From positions 1 through 52,120 of the forward strand of contig CANMIH010000020.1 of assembly GCA_947497905.1 (NCBI GenBank): a stretch of DNA of 52,120 nt, in the 5' to 3' direction. Within the stretch, counting starts at the first letter, position 1, and each line of letters begins with the position of its first letter. The position numbers and the translations under genes were made by a program. Shown piece by piece: positions 7,543-17,155 of the stretch. The stretch comes from an uncultured Pelagimonas sp. (GTDB lineage: Bacteria > Pseudomonadota > Alphaproteobacteria > Rhodobacterales > Rhodobacteraceae). The notes beneath the pieces were generated by a model that did no database searches, had not been told where the DNA came from, and saw only the letters and a list, made by a program, of their open reading frames with translations.

Positions 7543-9087
7543 TCACATTCTGTAGACCGGGCGCGGGCCGGTATCGCGGTCTTCTCCGGCCGCCAATGCG
7601 ATGCAGAGGCCAAGAACGTCGCGGGTCTGATTGGGTTCGAGGATGCCATCATCCCAAAGCCGGGCGGTGGCATAATAGGGATCGGATTGCTCTTCGAACT
7701 GGGCGCGGGTGCGGGCGTCAAGGGCGGCGATCTCGTCTTCCGTCGCGGGCGATTTCAGACTGGCGCGGCGCAGATCGGTCACGACGGTCGAGGCCACATC
7801 GGGGCTCATGGTGGCGATGCGCGCATTGGGCCAGGAAAACAGGAAACGCGGGCGAAAGCCCCGGCCACACATGCCGTAGTTTCCCGCGCCATAAGAGCCA
7901 CCGACCAGCACCGTGTATTTCGGGACGCGGGCATTGGACACCGCATAGACCAATTTGGAGGAATGTTTGGCAATACCGCCCCGTTCGGCCTCGGTTCCCA
8001 CCATGAACCCGGTGATGTTTTGCAGGAAAATCAGCGGGATATGACGCTGATCGCAGAGTTCGATGAAATGGGCGCCTTTGACCGAACTTTCGGAAAACAG
8101 CGCGCCATCATTGGCAAGAATACCCACGGGATAGCCGTGAATATGGGCAAAGCCGGTGATCAGGCTCTTGCCGTAGTCCGGCTTGAATTCGGAAAACCCG
8201 GACCCATCCACCATACTCTTGATCAAGGCCCGCATATCGATCGGGCGTTTGAGATCGACCGGGGCGTGATCCTGAGGCGTGCCAAAGGTGTCCAATGGGG
8301 CAATAGAGGCCTGCGCGGGCGGTGTGATCCGGCGAGTGTCGCCAAGGTTGGCGACAAGGTCGCGCAGCATCTGAAGCGCGGTTTCTTCATCCGGCGCAAT
8401 ATGGTCGCTGACCCCCGAGACCTGAGTGTGCATCTCGGCCCCACCAAGGGTTTCACCATCCACGATTTCATTGATCGCGGCCTTTACAATGGGCGGCCCC
8501 CCCAGATGAATACGCCCGGTGCCCTTCACCATAATCACCTGATCCGAAAGTGCCGGAATATAGGCCCCCCCAGCGGTGCAGCCGCCAAACACCACCGAGA
8601 TCTGCGGTATGCCAGAGGCCGACATCTGACACTGTCGCCAGAACCCGCCCCCAAAGTGATCCTGATCCGGAAAGACCCTATCTTGTTCAGGCAGGAAGGC
8701 ACCGCCGCAATCCACCAGATAGATGCAGGGAAGCCTGTGTTGTTGCGCGATCTCCTGAGCCCGGGAATGTTTGCGCACGGTTTCGGCAAAAAATGACCCG
8801 CCCTTGGTTGTCGCATCATTGGCAATCACCATGCAGGGACGATCATGGATCAGACCGATGCCGGTCAAAATGCCAGCGCCGGGAACCTCTCCGCCGTACA
8901 GGCCATGCGCCGCCAGCGGCGACAGCTCCAAAAACGCGGTCTGGGGATCCAGGATCATGTCGATCCGGTCGCGCACAAACAGCTTTCCGCGTGCCGTATG
9001 TCTGGCCCGGAACCGCTCTCCGCCCCCCTGCGAGGCCTGGCGATGCGCCTCTCTCAATTGGGCAACCAGATCGGTGATGTCTGTCAT
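7543..9087 (-). CDS. Acyl-CoA carboxylase beta subunit (carboxyltransferase)
   Basis: A 514-residue carboxyltransferase with the N and C crotonase-like halves of MCC/GCC beta subunits. Recognisable segments are AAHGLYGGEVPGAGILTGIG, CGGAFLPEQ, FGGCTAGGAYIPALSD, and in the second half LQNITGFMVGTEAERGGIAKH and GGSYGAGNYGMCG. It transfers the carboxyl group from biotin to an unsaturated acyl-CoA. It is the first gene of the leftward operon and starts 90 bp from the divergent acyl-CoA dehydrogenase, with a perfect palindrome between them. The operon lacks a classical HMG-CoA lyase and crotonase, so a simple leucine pathway is not assured. Confidence 0.9.
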   Translation of the reverse strand: MTDITDLVAQLREAHRQASQGGGERFRARHTARGKLFVRDRIDMILDPQTAFLELSPLAAHGLYGGEVPGAGILTGIGLIHDRPCMVIANDATTKGGSFFAETVRKHSRAQEIAQQHRLPCIYLVDCGGAFLPEQDRVFPDQDHFGGGFWRQCQMSASGIPQISVVFGGCTAGGAYIPALSDQVIMVKGTGRIHLGGPPIVKAAINEIVDGETLGGAEMHTQVSGVSDHIAPDEETALQMLRDLVANLGDTRRITPPAQASIAPLDTFGTPQDHAPVDLKRPIDMRALIKSMVDGSGFSEFKPDYGKSLITGFAHIHGYPVGILANDGALFSESSVKGAHFIELCDQRHIPLIFLQNITGFMVGTEAERGGIAKHSSKLVYAVSNARVPKYTVLVGGSYGAGNYGMCGRGFRPRFLFSWPNARIATMSPDVASTVVTDLRRASLKSPATEDEIAALDARTRAQFEEQSDPYYATARLWDDGILEPNQTRDVLGLCIALAAGEDRDTGPRPVYRM

Positions 9088-9126
9088 CGACGAATCCCCT
9101 ATTTCAGTTTTTGGTTGAATTTCTAC

Positions 9127-9140
9127 CTAACGGCCGTTAG
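9127..9140. promoter_or_regulatory. Perfect 14-bp palindrome, candidate TetR operator
   Basis: CTAACGGCCGTTAG is its own reverse complement. It lies 38 bp before the acyl-CoA dehydrogenase start and 39 bp before the carboxyltransferase start, in a divergent promoter whose TetR gene follows two genes away. TetR repressors bind short palindromes of this size, so repression of both arms by the 10413 regulator is likely. Confidence 0.65.
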
Positions 9141-9177
9141 AAAATATGTCAACGCTCACGAGCAATGGAGACCTCCC

Positions 9178-10350
9178 ATGACGGCCCGCGGATTTGATGC
9201 CACCACCTCCAGTCCCTTCTTTTTCGAAGAAGAGCACCACATGCTGCGCGCCCAGGTCCGGCGTTTTGTGGAGGAGGAAATCAAGCCTCACGCCGATGCC
9301 TGGGAAGAGACCGGAGCCACGCCCCGTGCACTGCTGCGCAAGATGGGAGACCTCGGCTTCTTCGGGATAACCTATCCTGCGCAGTATGGTGGTTCGGAGA
9401 TGGATGAGCGTGGCACGGTTGTTCTTGCGGAAGAGCTGGGGCGCTGCACCTATGCGGGCGTGGCAATCACGGTGCTGGTGCATACCGATATGGCCTCCGT
9501 CCATATCTTCAACGCCGGCACCGAAACGCAAAAGCAGACATACCTGCCCCGGATGATCACGGGCGAGCTCATCTCTGCGGTGGGCGTGACCGAACCCGAT
9601 GCCGGATCAGACGTGAAGGGCATCCGCACCACCGCCCGGCGCGACGGCGACCACTATGTGCTGAACGGGGCCAAGACCTTTATCACCAACGGTGTGCTGG
9701 GGGATGTCTTCTGTATCGCGGCCAAAACCGACCCGAACGGCCCCCCAAGCCAGAGCGTCACCATGTTTATCGTTGAAAAAGGCATGGAGGGCTTCACCGT
9801 CTCACGCTCGCTGAAAAAGCACGGCTGGAACAGCTCGGACACGGCAGAACTGGCTTTTGTGGATGTGCGGGTGCCGGTCGAAAACGTGCTGGGCCAGGAG
9901 GGCCGCGGGTTCTACGAGATCATGAAGAATTTCCAGAACGAGAGGCTCGTGCTGGGGGCGATGGCCATGGGCGAGGCCCAGGCCGCCCTTGAGATGACGG
10001 TGCGCTACGTGAAAGACCGCAAGGCCTTTGGCGCCCCTCTTTGGGAAAAACAGGTGATCCGCAACCGGCTGGCCGAGCTGACCACCAGGGTCGAAGCCGG
10101 ACGCCAGATGATCTATGCCACCGCCGCCCGCGCCGCAGCAGGCGAAGATCTGGTGCGCGAGGTGTCGATGATCAAATCCTACTGCGGTGAGCTGGTGAAC
10201 GAGGTCATGTATGCCTGTGTTCAGTTCCACGGCGGAATGGGCTTTATGCGCGAAAGCCCCATCGAACGCATGGCGCGCGATGCCCGCGTCCAGGCAATCG
10301 GCGGCGGCGCAACCGAAGTCATGCTCGAAGAAGTCGCCAAACGGATGTGA
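9178..10350 (+). CDS. Acyl-CoA dehydrogenase
   Basis: A 390-residue FAD-dependent acyl-CoA dehydrogenase. The ATG at 9178 is preceded by GGAG at a normal distance and gives the expected N-terminus (FFFEEEHHMLRAQVRRFVEEEI). Family segments are AVGVTEPDAGSDVKGIRT (flavin and acyl-CoA contact), KTFITNG, a middle beta domain, and the C-terminal helical bundle ending QFHGGMGFMRESPIER and IGGGATEVMLEE. It introduces an alpha-beta double bond in an acyl-CoA and passes electrons to ETF. Placed opposite an acyl-CoA carboxylase, it probably makes the enoyl-CoA that is carboxylated, as in isovaleryl-CoA or citronellyl-CoA breakdown. Chain specificity is not visible. Confidence 0.9.
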   Translation: MTARGFDATTSSPFFFEEEHHMLRAQVRRFVEEEIKPHADAWEETGATPRALLRKMGDLGFFGITYPAQYGGSEMDERGTVVLAEELGRCTYAGVAITVLVHTDMASVHIFNAGTETQKQTYLPRMITGELISAVGVTEPDAGSDVKGIRTTARRDGDHYVLNGAKTFITNGVLGDVFCIAAKTDPNGPPSQSVTMFIVEKGMEGFTVSRSLKKHGWNSSDTAELAFVDVRVPVENVLGQEGRGFYEIMKNFQNERLVLGAMAMGEAQAALEMTVRYVKDRKAFGAPLWEKQVIRNRLAELTTRVEAGRQMIYATAARAAAGEDLVREVSMIKSYCGELVNEVMYACVQFHGGMGFMRESPIERMARDARVQAIGGGATEVMLEEVAKRM

Positions 10351-10412
10351 TCCCCTTGCGGTTCGGGCAGGAGTTGGAAAGACTCCTGCTCCGAAGTTCA
10401 GGAGAAGTGACC

Positions 10413-11006
10413 GTGCCCGAGACCCCGCAGAAACCACGCCAGAAATCCAAGGCGGCCACCGCGCGCCAGGACATTCTTGCCGCCGCCGCAAGCAAGATGC
10501 GCCGCAATGGCTATGCGGAGATGTCGCTGCGGGATCTCGCCAACGAGGTCGGCATGAAAGCGGGCAGCCTGTATTACCATTTCCCGTCCAAGGATGCGCT
10601 GGCGACAGAGGTCATGCGTCTGGGGGTCGAAGTGGTGCAACAGGCCGTGCATGAGGCGCTGCAGGCCCAAAGCACAGCCACCGCCCGGAACCGACTGATC
10701 ACCGCGATGCGCGTTCACCTCGAAACCCTGCTGTCGGCAAGTGATTTTTCCTCAGCCCACATCCGGTGCTATCCCTTCGCACCGGAGGCCGTACGCGCCG
10801 AACTGACCGAAGTGCGCAAGGATTATGACCGCGACTGGAATGACATCATTTCGGCCTATCTGGGCGTCCCGGAGGATCCGGCGCAGATACGACACCTGCG
10901 CCATACTCTGTTGGGCGCGCTCAACTGGTCGCTGGAATGGTTTGACCCAAAGCGCGACAGTGTTGAGGCCTACATCACCTCGCTAGCGCGATTGCTCCCC
11001 GAATAG
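10413..11006 (+). CDS. TetR-family transcriptional repressor
   Basis: A 197-residue TetR regulator. The start is taken as the GTG at 10413, with GGAGA seven bases before it; the open frame upstream to 10347 has no ribosome site and reads unlike a TetR N-terminus. The helix-turn-helix is clear (RQDILAAAASKMRRNGYAEMSLRDLANEVGMKAGSLYYHFPSK). The C-terminal ligand domain is of the YbiH/PsrA-like size. It lies between the dehydrogenase and a CoA-ester lyase, consistent with an acyl-CoA-sensing repressor acting at the palindrome 9127-9140 and hence on its own transcript. Ligand is inferred. Confidence 0.88.
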   Translation: MPETPQKPRQKSKAATARQDILAAAASKMRRNGYAEMSLRDLANEVGMKAGSLYYHFPSKDALATEVMRLGVEVVQQAVHEALQAQSTATARNRLITAMRVHLETLLSASDFSSAHIRCYPFAPEAVRAELTEVRKDYDRDWNDIISAYLGVPEDPAQIRHLRHTLLGALNWSLEWFDPKRDSVEAYITSLARLLPE

Positions 11007-11015
11007 GACTTCCCC

Positions 11016-11870
11016 ATGACGCTCCCGACCCACGCCTTCAGGTCTTGGCTGTTTGTGCCAGGGGATGACGCGAACAAACTCTGCAAGGCGTTGGCAAGTG
11101 ACGCAGATGTGGTGATTTTCGACCTTGAAGATGCCGTGGCGCCCGACAGAAAGGATATGGCGCGGTCGCTGACCTCGGCAAACCTGCGCAAACCGGCGCG
11201 GCCTGCACGTTATGTGCGGGTCAATGCCCTGTCCACCGGGCGCACGGCGGGCGATGTGGCGGAAACACTGGCCGCCCAGCCCAATGGCTATGTTCTGCCA
11301 AAATGTGAGGGCCCGCAGGATATAGACGCCTTGGCAACGATGATCCGATCTCATGATCCTGAACACCTGCCCGGCATTCTGGCGATCTGCACCGAAACGG
11401 TGCGCGGCGTGCGCAATCTGATGCGGCTGGACTGGTCCCACCCGATGTTGGTGGGGCTGACCTGGGGCGGAGAGGACCTTCAGGCCGACCTTGGCGCACG
11501 GGCGAACCGCGGGCCTGACGGGCAGTACCTCCCGCCCTTTGCTCTGGCACGCGATCTGACGCTTTATGCCGCGCGGGATGCCGGTGTTCTGGCGATTGAT
11601 GCCGTCTATACCAATTTCCGCGATGAGGCCGGTCTCGCCCACGAGGTGCAGGCGGCCAAACAGGTGGGGTTTGACGGAAAACTGGCCATTCACCCCGCCC
11701 AGATCGACGGGATCGGCGCAAGTTTTGCGCCGGACCAGGCGGACATCGTCTGGGCGACCAAGGTCGTCACGCTGCTGGAAACAGACCACCGTGGCGTGGC
11801 CCAGCTGGAGGGCCAGATGCTTGATCAACCCCATCTAAAACTGGCGAAGAAGATCCTCGGCGATGCCTGA
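11016..11870 (+). CDS. HpcH/HpaI aldolase family CoA-ester lyase (CitE-like)
   Basis: A 284-residue TIM-barrel lyase of the CitE/malyl-CoA lyase group. It begins RSWLFVPGDDANKLCKAL, then has VIFDLEDAVAPDRK with the metal-binding acidic residues, a mid-barrel ICTETVRGVRNL with the conserved glutamate, and GLTWGGEDL and GKLAIHPAQI near the end. Such enzymes split beta-hydroxyacyl-CoA type thioesters, for example malyl-CoA, citramalyl-CoA or citryl-CoA, with Mg2+. It follows the TetR gene by 9 bp. Its likely role is the final cleavage in the pathway served by the dehydrogenase, carboxylase and MaoC hydratase of this locus. The exact ester is unknown. Confidence 0.85.
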   Translation: MTLPTHAFRSWLFVPGDDANKLCKALASDADVVIFDLEDAVAPDRKDMARSLTSANLRKPARPARYVRVNALSTGRTAGDVAETLAAQPNGYVLPKCEGPQDIDALATMIRSHDPEHLPGILAICTETVRGVRNLMRLDWSHPMLVGLTWGGEDLQADLGARANRGPDGQYLPPFALARDLTLYAARDAGVLAIDAVYTNFRDEAGLAHEVQAAKQVGFDGKLAIHPAQIDGIGASFAPDQADIVWATKVVTLLETDHRGVAQLEGQMLDQPHLKLAKKILGDA

Positions 11871-12086
11871 CACCTAGACAGTGTTATATCTCTCTTGTCT
11901 TAGCTTGGTTGGGGAAACTTTGGGTGCAATTCCGACATTGAATGCCCCTGCAGCGAAAGCCCTAAATCTGTCGATTAGACTGCAGGTATAGGGCCTTTCA
12001 AAACCTGACCTTTGAATGAGCGGTTTAGCTGATGGCGGGGTGGGGAGTGTTTGCAAAATGTCAAAGTCTTAGTCATCTTGCTCGGC

Positions 12087-13214
12087 ATGGAATTTTTGGA
12101 CACCAGTCACAGCAGCTTTTTGGTTGCGATGTCTTGCCTCGTAGCGCTAGTGGCGGGGTTCACAGGGCTTTCGCTTACGCGCGATCTCGCTGATAAGCCA
12201 ATGTTTCAGAAAAAGGCCTCTATCGCACTTGCGTCGATTGCCTTGGGCGGCGGCATTTGGGCGATGCATTTTGTGGCCATGTTGGGGCTGCAACTGCCTA
12301 TTCTGTTTTATTATGACGCTGCGATCACTCTTGTTTCAGCCTTATCGGCAATTTTGCTTGTCGGGGCAGCACTGATCATCCTGCATTTTGCGAATCGAAC
12401 ACCGCTAGTCATCACGCTTGCGGGGGGCATTGTCGGAATCGGCATCCTGGTGATGCATTACCTCGGCATGGCTGGGCTTGAGCTTTGCCGCGCGGTCTAT
12501 TCCATCTCGGGTGTTGCGTTCTCGTCTCTTGTGGCCGTTGGTCTTTGCATCGCGGCTTTCTGGATAGCCTATGGGCAGCGGACGAACCGCAATATCCTTC
12601 TGGGGACGCTCTGCTTTGCGGTTGCCGTGTGTGCGGTGCATTTTCTGGCCATGGCGGGCACGAATTTCGTTGCAGAGCCCAGCCTGGCTGAATTCGGCCC
12701 GGTGATGAGCAATGAGACATTGGCTCTTGGAGTGATCTTTTTCAGCTTTGTGATCTTCGGCACTTGTCTGTGGGTCAGCGTCACCTATCTGATCGTCGCC
12801 CCCGCCGCGCAGCCCGCGGCTGCAAGGGAGGAGCCGAGATCCGAGCCGGAAAACGTTGCTGGTTTGCAGATTCCTTGTGAGCGCGATGGGAGCAAGGTCT
12901 TCATCCGCTCTGATGATGTGCTCTTTGTACGCGCAGATGGGCACTACACGCAGATCTACACAGCAGATGAGCACCTGTTCTGCGCCTGGCCCATCACCGA
13001 AGCCACCAAGCGGCTGGTCACAGTTGGATTCATGCAGACCCATCGCAGCTATCTGGTCAATCCCGATCGTGTGGTTCGCTTTGAGCGGACCAAGGACAAG
13101 GGCCGTTGCATCTTTGAAGGGGCAGATTTACCACCCGCCCCAGTCAGCCGATCCAAGCTCAAGGTCATTCAGGATGCTTTGGCCTCGCAGGTCAGCGCAG
13201 TTCGTGCAGGCTAG
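12087..13214 (+). CDS. coxC: MHYT-LytTR membrane regulator, CoxC-like
   Basis: An N-terminal seven-helix MHYT sensor (repeated MH/VH motifs: WAMHFVAML, VMHYLGMAG, AVHFLAMAG) is followed by a C-terminal LytTR DNA-binding domain from about residue 270 (RSDDVLFVRADGHYTQIYT, then MQTHRSYLVNPDRV). This fusion matches CoxC/CoxH of Oligotropha carboxidovorans, and the gene directly precedes coxM as coxC does there. MHYT domains are proposed to sense diatomic gases through metal held by the His/Met residues. The ATG at 12087 gives the usual start; a TTG at 12051 with GGGGAG before it is an alternative. A 21-bp-period repeat at 13195-13229 is a plausible target for its LytTR domain. Confidence 0.85.
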   Translation: MEFLDTSHSSFLVAMSCLVALVAGFTGLSLTRDLADKPMFQKKASIALASIALGGGIWAMHFVAMLGLQLPILFYYDAAITLVSALSAILLVGAALIILHFANRTPLVITLAGGIVGIGILVMHYLGMAGLELCRAVYSISGVAFSSLVAVGLCIAAFWIAYGQRTNRNILLGTLCFAVAVCAVHFLAMAGTNFVAEPSLAEFGPVMSNETLALGVIFFSFVIFGTCLWVSVTYLIVAPAAQPAAAREEPRSEPENVAGLQIPCERDGSKVFIRSDDVLFVRADGHYTQIYTADEHLFCAWPITEATKRLVTVGFMQTHRSYLVNPDRVVRFERTKDKGRCIFEGADLPPAPVSRSKLKVIQDALASQVSAVRAG

Positions 13215-13229
13215 CGCGCATTTCGTGCA
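13195..13229 (+). repeat. 21-bp-period direct repeat, candidate LytTR operator before coxM
   Basis: The 14-mers at 13195-13208 and 13216-13229 read GCGCA(G/T)TTCGTGCA and differ at one position. They start 21 bp apart, two helical turns. LytTR domains typically bind paired direct repeats at about this spacing. A weaker third copy may start near 13236. The first copy overlaps the coxC stop; coxM begins about 100 bp downstream. Confidence 0.6.
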
Positions 13230-13327
13230 AAATACCTGTGTTTCATTGATTTTTTAGTGCTGCTGTATGCGGGCGCATGCAGGCTCTCCCCCAGCGAGAC
13301 GATTTGCTTTTAGGGAGGAGAAAGGCG

Positions 13328-14182
13328 ATGATTCCAGTGGCGTTCGAGTATTATCGACCCAAGGATATGGCAGGAGTTTTGTCTCTGCTGGAGGAGCATG
13401 GCGATGACGCGCGTGTCATGGCGGGAGGCCACAGCCTGATCCCCATGATGAAGCTGCGCATGGCAGATGTTTCGCACCTGATTGACCTTCAAGATGTCGA
13501 CGGCATGTCTGAAATCGAGATCGACAATGACGCCATCCGCATTGGTGCCATGGTCACGCAGGCTGACATTATCGACCACCCTGAGTTGGCCAAGGTCGCG
13601 CCAATTCTACGCGAAGCTGCGTTGCAGATTGCCGATCCTCAGGTTCGCTACATGGGGACTGTTGGCGGCAATGTCGCAAATGGCGATCCGGGCAATGACA
13701 TGCCGGGGTTGATGCAATGCCTTGACGCAAATTTCACAGTGATAGGTCCGGACGATGAGCGTGAGATCCCGGCGCGGGACTTCTATGAAGCCGCTTATAT
13801 GACCGCGCGCGAGGACGAAGAAGTCCTGACAGCTGTCACCATCCCGCGGCCGGCAGGCGGGTATGCCTATGAAAAGCAAAAGCGCAAAATCGGGGACTAC
13901 GCGACAGCCGCAGCGGCGGTGCAGATTGTCAAAGATGGTGATAAGTGCGCCAGCGCCTCGATCGCAATGACAAACCTCAGCGACACACCAATCTATTCCG
14001 AGGCCGCAGGGGCCGCACTTGTTGGAACATCCGTCGATGACGCAGCTCTGACCGCCGCCGTAGCAGCCATGTGGGGCGATATCGATCCCACCGAGGACAA
14101 TCGCGGCCCTGTCGCATTCAAGAACCACGTGGCCGGCATCATCCTGCGCCGCGCCATCGAACGCGCTTGGTCGCGGGCATGA
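13328..14182 (+). CDS. coxM: Carbon monoxide dehydrogenase medium (FAD) subunit
   Basis: A 284-residue FAD-binding subunit of a molybdenum hydroxylase. The two flavin signatures are present: [13 protein letters not shown] near residue 36 and [17 protein letters not shown] near residue 117. It accepts electrons from the CoxS iron-sulfur clusters and passes them to the respiratory chain. The ATG at 13328 follows a near-perfect GGAGGAG ribosome site. Its stop is followed 11 bp later by coxS. Order M-S-L and the neighbouring coxC and coxDEFG identify it as CoxM rather than a xanthine dehydrogenase subunit. Confidence 0.95.
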   Translation: MIPVAFEYYRPKDMAGVLSLLEEHGDDARVMAGGHSLIPMMKLRMADVSHLIDLQDVDGMSEIEIDNDAIRIGAMVTQADIIDHPELAKVAPILREAALQIADPQVRYMGTVGGNVANGDPGNDMPGLMQCLDANFTVIGPDDEREIPARDFYEAAYMTAREDEEVLTAVTIPRPAGGYAYEKQKRKIGDYATAAAAVQIVKDGDKCASASIAMTNLSDTPIYSEAAGAALVGTSVDDAALTAAVAAMWGDIDPTEDNRGPVAFKNHVAGIILRRAIERAWSRA

Positions 14183-14193
14183 GGGAATACAGC

Positions 14194-14688
14194 ATGTCAA
14201 AGAAGATGCACATCAAGCTTAAAGTGAATGGCAAGGACGAAGAGTTCCTCGCTGAACCGCGTGAACTGCTGATCTACACGCTGCGCGAGCGGCTGAACAT
14301 TACGGGCCCGCATATCGGCTGTGAGACCTCCCATTGCGGAGCCTGCACCGTCACGATCAATGGTAAGTCTGTAAAATCCTGCACCATGTTTGCCGCCCAG
14401 GCGGATGGCGCCGAGGTGACAACCATTGAAGGCATTGGAGGACCAGACAATCTGCACCCTCTGCAAGAGGCGTTCAGAGAACATCACGGTCTGCAGTGTG
14501 GCTATTGCACCCCCGGCATGATCACCCGCGCGAGCAAGCTGTTGGAAGAAAACCCGAACCCAACCGAAGAAGAGATCCGCTTTGGCATGGCTGGCAATAT
14601 CTGCCGCTGCACGGGGTATCAGAACATCGTGAAATCCATTCAGGCCGCAGCCACCGAAATGAATGCAGCCAAGGAGGCGGCAGAATGA
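14194..14688 (+). CDS. coxS: Carbon monoxide dehydrogenase small (2Fe-2S) subunit
   Basis: A 164-residue iron-sulfur subunit. The N-terminal plant-type ferredoxin domain has Cys43, 48, 51 and 63 ([11 protein letters not shown] and SCTMF). The helical second cluster domain has Cys102, 105, 137 and 139 (CGYC and CRC). It relays electrons from the molybdenum site of CoxL to FAD in CoxM. The start at 14194 has GAGGGA before it; an in-frame ATG at 14179 overlaps the coxM stop and is an alternative. The stop overlaps the coxL ATG. Confidence 0.95.
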   Translation: MSKKMHIKLKVNGKDEEFLAEPRELLIYTLRERLNITGPHIGCETSHCGACTVTINGKSVKSCTMFAAQADGAEVTTIEGIGGPDNLHPLQEAFREHHGLQCGYCTPGMITRASKLLEENPNPTEEEIRFGMAGNICRCTGYQNIVKSIQAAATEMNAAKEAAE

Positions 14689-17111
14689 AGGACGACATCA
14701 CTCGCGACGAGCGCGTCGAAAATCTCAAGGGTATGGGCTGTTCGCGCAAGCGGGTCGAGGACGCCCGCTTTACCCAGGGCAAGGGCAACTATGTTGACGA
14801 CATCAAGCTGGATGGAATGCTCTTTGGCGACTTTGTTCGCTCCCCCTATGCCCATGCGCGGATTACCAACATCGACACCGCTGCGGCTCTTGAAGTTCCT
14901 GGCGTGATCGCAGTTCTGACGGCCGCAGATCTGGCGCCACTGGGCCTGCATTGGATGCCCACATTGGCGGGTGACAAGCAAATGGTCCTGGCGGATAGCA
15001 AGGTGCTGTTCCAGGGGCAGGAAGTCGCCTTTGTCGTTGCCGAAGATCGCTACGCCGCTGCTGATGGCATCGAAGCGGTCGAGGTAGAATACGAAGAGCT
15101 GCCGGTGATAGTCGATCCGTTTGATGCGCTGAAATCCGACGTGGTTCTGCGCGAAGACACCGTTGGCGAAGATGGCAAGCCAACAGATGGCGCACATGGT
15201 CCGCGCAAACATCACAACCATATTTTCACCTGGGAAGCGGGCGACAAAGACCCAACCGAAGAGGTTATCGCCAATGCCGAAGTCGTGGCCGAAGAGACCA
15301 TGTATTATCATCGCACCCACCCATGCCCGTTGGAAACCTGCGGCAGTGTGGCGTCAATGGACAAGGTCAATGGCAAGTTGACCCTGTGGGGCACCTTCCA
15401 GGCACCACATGCGATCCGCACCATCGTTTCGCTGATCTCCGGCATTGAAGAACACAATATCCGGGTGATCTCGCCCGATATCGGCGGAGGTTTTGGCAAC
15501 AAGGTTGGGGCATATCCGGGCTACGTCTGTTCGGTTGTGGCCTCCATTGTCACCGGCAAGCCGGTGAAGTGGATCGAAGACCGCATGGACAATCTGATGA
15601 CAACCGCCTTTGCGCGGGATTATCACATGACTGGGAAGATCTCTGCCACCAAAGACGGCAAGATCACCGGGCTGCATTGCCACGTCACGGCTGACCATGG
15701 AGGCTTTGACGCCTGTGCAGACCCCACCAAGTTCCCGGCGGGGTTCATGAACATCTGCACCGGATCCTATGACATCCCAACCGCCTATCTTGAGGTCGAT
15801 GGTGTCTATACCAACAAGGCTCCGGGCGGTGTTTCCTATCGTTGTTCCTTCCGGGTCACCGAGGCTGTTTATTTCATTGAGCGGATGATCGAGGTCCTGG
15901 CGATCAAGTTGAATATGGACGCTGCGGAGCTGCGCCGGATCAACTTTATCAAAAAAGAGCAATTCCCCTATACCGCCGCACTTGGGTGGGAATACGATTC
16001 AGGCGACTATCACACGGCATGGGACAAAGCCCTGGAGACCGTAGACTACAACGGGCTGCGTGCTGAACAGGAGCAGCGAGTTGCGGATTTCAAAGCCGGA
16101 AAGACCCGCAAACTGATGGGGATCGGCCTGTCGTTCTTTACCGAAATTGTCGGTGCCGGCCCAGTGAAGAACTGCGATATCCTTGGTCTCGGCATGTTCG
16201 ACAGTTGCGAAATCCGCATTCATCCGACGGGCTCGGCCATTGCGCGGCTTGGCACGATTTCTCAAGGACAAGGGCACGCGACAACCTTCGCTCAAATTCT
16301 CGCCTCCGAGATAGGCCTTCCCGCTGACAGCATCACCATTGAAGAAGGTGATACCGACACCGCGCCTTATGGTCTGGGGACATACGGTTCTCGGTCAACC
16401 CCGGTTGCGGGGGCAGCAACAGCTATGGCGGGGCGTAAAATCCGGGCCAAAGCGCAGATGATCGCGGCCTATCTGCTGGAGGTGCACGACAATGACGTGG
16501 AGTTCGATGTTGATCGCTTCGTGGTGAAAGGAGCTCCAGAGCGGTTCAAGACCATGAAAGAGATCGCCTTTGCGGCCTATAATCAGGCCATTCCCGGCGT
16601 TGAGCCCGGTCTGGAGGCGGTCAGCTATTACGACCCGCCGAATATGACCTATCCTTTTGGCGCCTATATCTGTGTGATGGATATTGATGTCGATACCGGT
16701 GTACCGGAAATCCGTCGTTTCTATGCGTTGGATGATTGTGGCACCCGGATCAACCCGATGATCATCGAAGGTCAGGTGCACGGCGGTCTGACCGAGGCGC
16801 TGGCCGTCGCATTGGGGCAGGAAATTGCCTATGACGATATGGGCAATTGCAAGACCGGCACGCTCATGGACTTCTTCCTGCCAACGGCCTGGGAAGTTCC
16901 CAACTACGAGACCGACTACACCGTAACTCCAAGCCCACATCACCCGATCGGGGCCAAAGGAGTTGGCGAAAGCCCGCATGTTGGGGGCGTGCCCTGTTTC
17001 TCAAATGCAGTGCAGGATGCGTTCCGTCCGTTTGGCAATACGCACACCAATATGCCGCATGATCATTGGCGAATCTGGAAGACCGCCAGTGACCTGGGCC
17101 TGCACGGCTAG
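14685..17111 (+). CDS. coxL: Carbon monoxide dehydrogenase large (Mo-Cu) subunit, form I
   Basis: An 808-residue molybdopterin subunit that oxidises CO to CO2 at a Mo-S-Cu centre. The active-site loop reads SYRCSFR, with the copper-binding cysteine at residue 387; this is the form I signature (form II enzymes have AYRGAGR). The catalytic glutamate lies in GVGES at residue 762. Other cofactor segments include GGGFGNKVG and [10 protein letters not shown]. The length equals that of known CoxL proteins. The first position of the loop is Ser rather than the usual Ala. The start overlaps the coxS stop as ATGA. This is a complete gene and indicates a true aerobic CO oxidiser. Confidence 0.97.
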   Translation: MKDDITRDERVENLKGMGCSRKRVEDARFTQGKGNYVDDIKLDGMLFGDFVRSPYAHARITNIDTAAALEVPGVIAVLTAADLAPLGLHWMPTLAGDKQMVLADSKVLFQGQEVAFVVAEDRYAAADGIEAVEVEYEELPVIVDPFDALKSDVVLREDTVGEDGKPTDGAHGPRKHHNHIFTWEAGDKDPTEEVIANAEVVAEETMYYHRTHPCPLETCGSVASMDKVNGKLTLWGTFQAPHAIRTIVSLISGIEEHNIRVISPDIGGGFGNKVGAYPGYVCSVVASIVTGKPVKWIEDRMDNLMTTAFARDYHMTGKISATKDGKITGLHCHVTADHGGFDACADPTKFPAGFMNICTGSYDIPTAYLEVDGVYTNKAPGGVSYRCSFRVTEAVYFIERMIEVLAIKLNMDAAELRRINFIKKEQFPYTAALGWEYDSGDYHTAWDKALETVDYNGLRAEQEQRVADFKAGKTRKLMGIGLSFFTEIVGAGPVKNCDILGLGMFDSCEIRIHPTGSAIARLGTISQGQGHATTFAQILASEIGLPADSITIEEGDTDTAPYGLGTYGSRSTPVAGAATAMAGRKIRAKAQMIAAYLLEVHDNDVEFDVDRFVVKGAPERFKTMKEIAFAAYNQAIPGVEPGLEAVSYYDPPNMTYPFGAYICVMDIDVDTGVPEIRRFYALDDCGTRINPMIIEGQVHGGLTEALAVALGQEIAYDDMGNCKTGTLMDFFLPTAWEVPNYETDYTVTPSPHHPIGAKGVGESPHVGGVPCFSNAVQDAFRPFGNTHTNMPHDHWRIWKTASDLGLHG

Positions 17112-17155
17112 AGGCAATGGCCAGGTGGGTTTTGATCCACCTGGCTGCAATAGAT

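Noticed and set aside
6419-7555. Long plus-strand frame of 378 codons opposite the biotin carboxylase gene
   Set aside because: It is antisense to a clearly conserved enzyme, has no recognisable domain, and long antisense frames are common in GC-rich coding DNA.
7687-8796. Long plus-strand frame of 369 codons opposite the carboxyltransferase gene
   Set aside because: Antisense shadow of a conserved gene with no ribosome site or family resemblance.
15831-15851. Possible form II (non-CO) CoxL
   Set aside because: The active-site loop reads SYRCSFR with the copper-ligand cysteine, not AYRGAGR, and the coxDEFG set with coxC agrees with form I.
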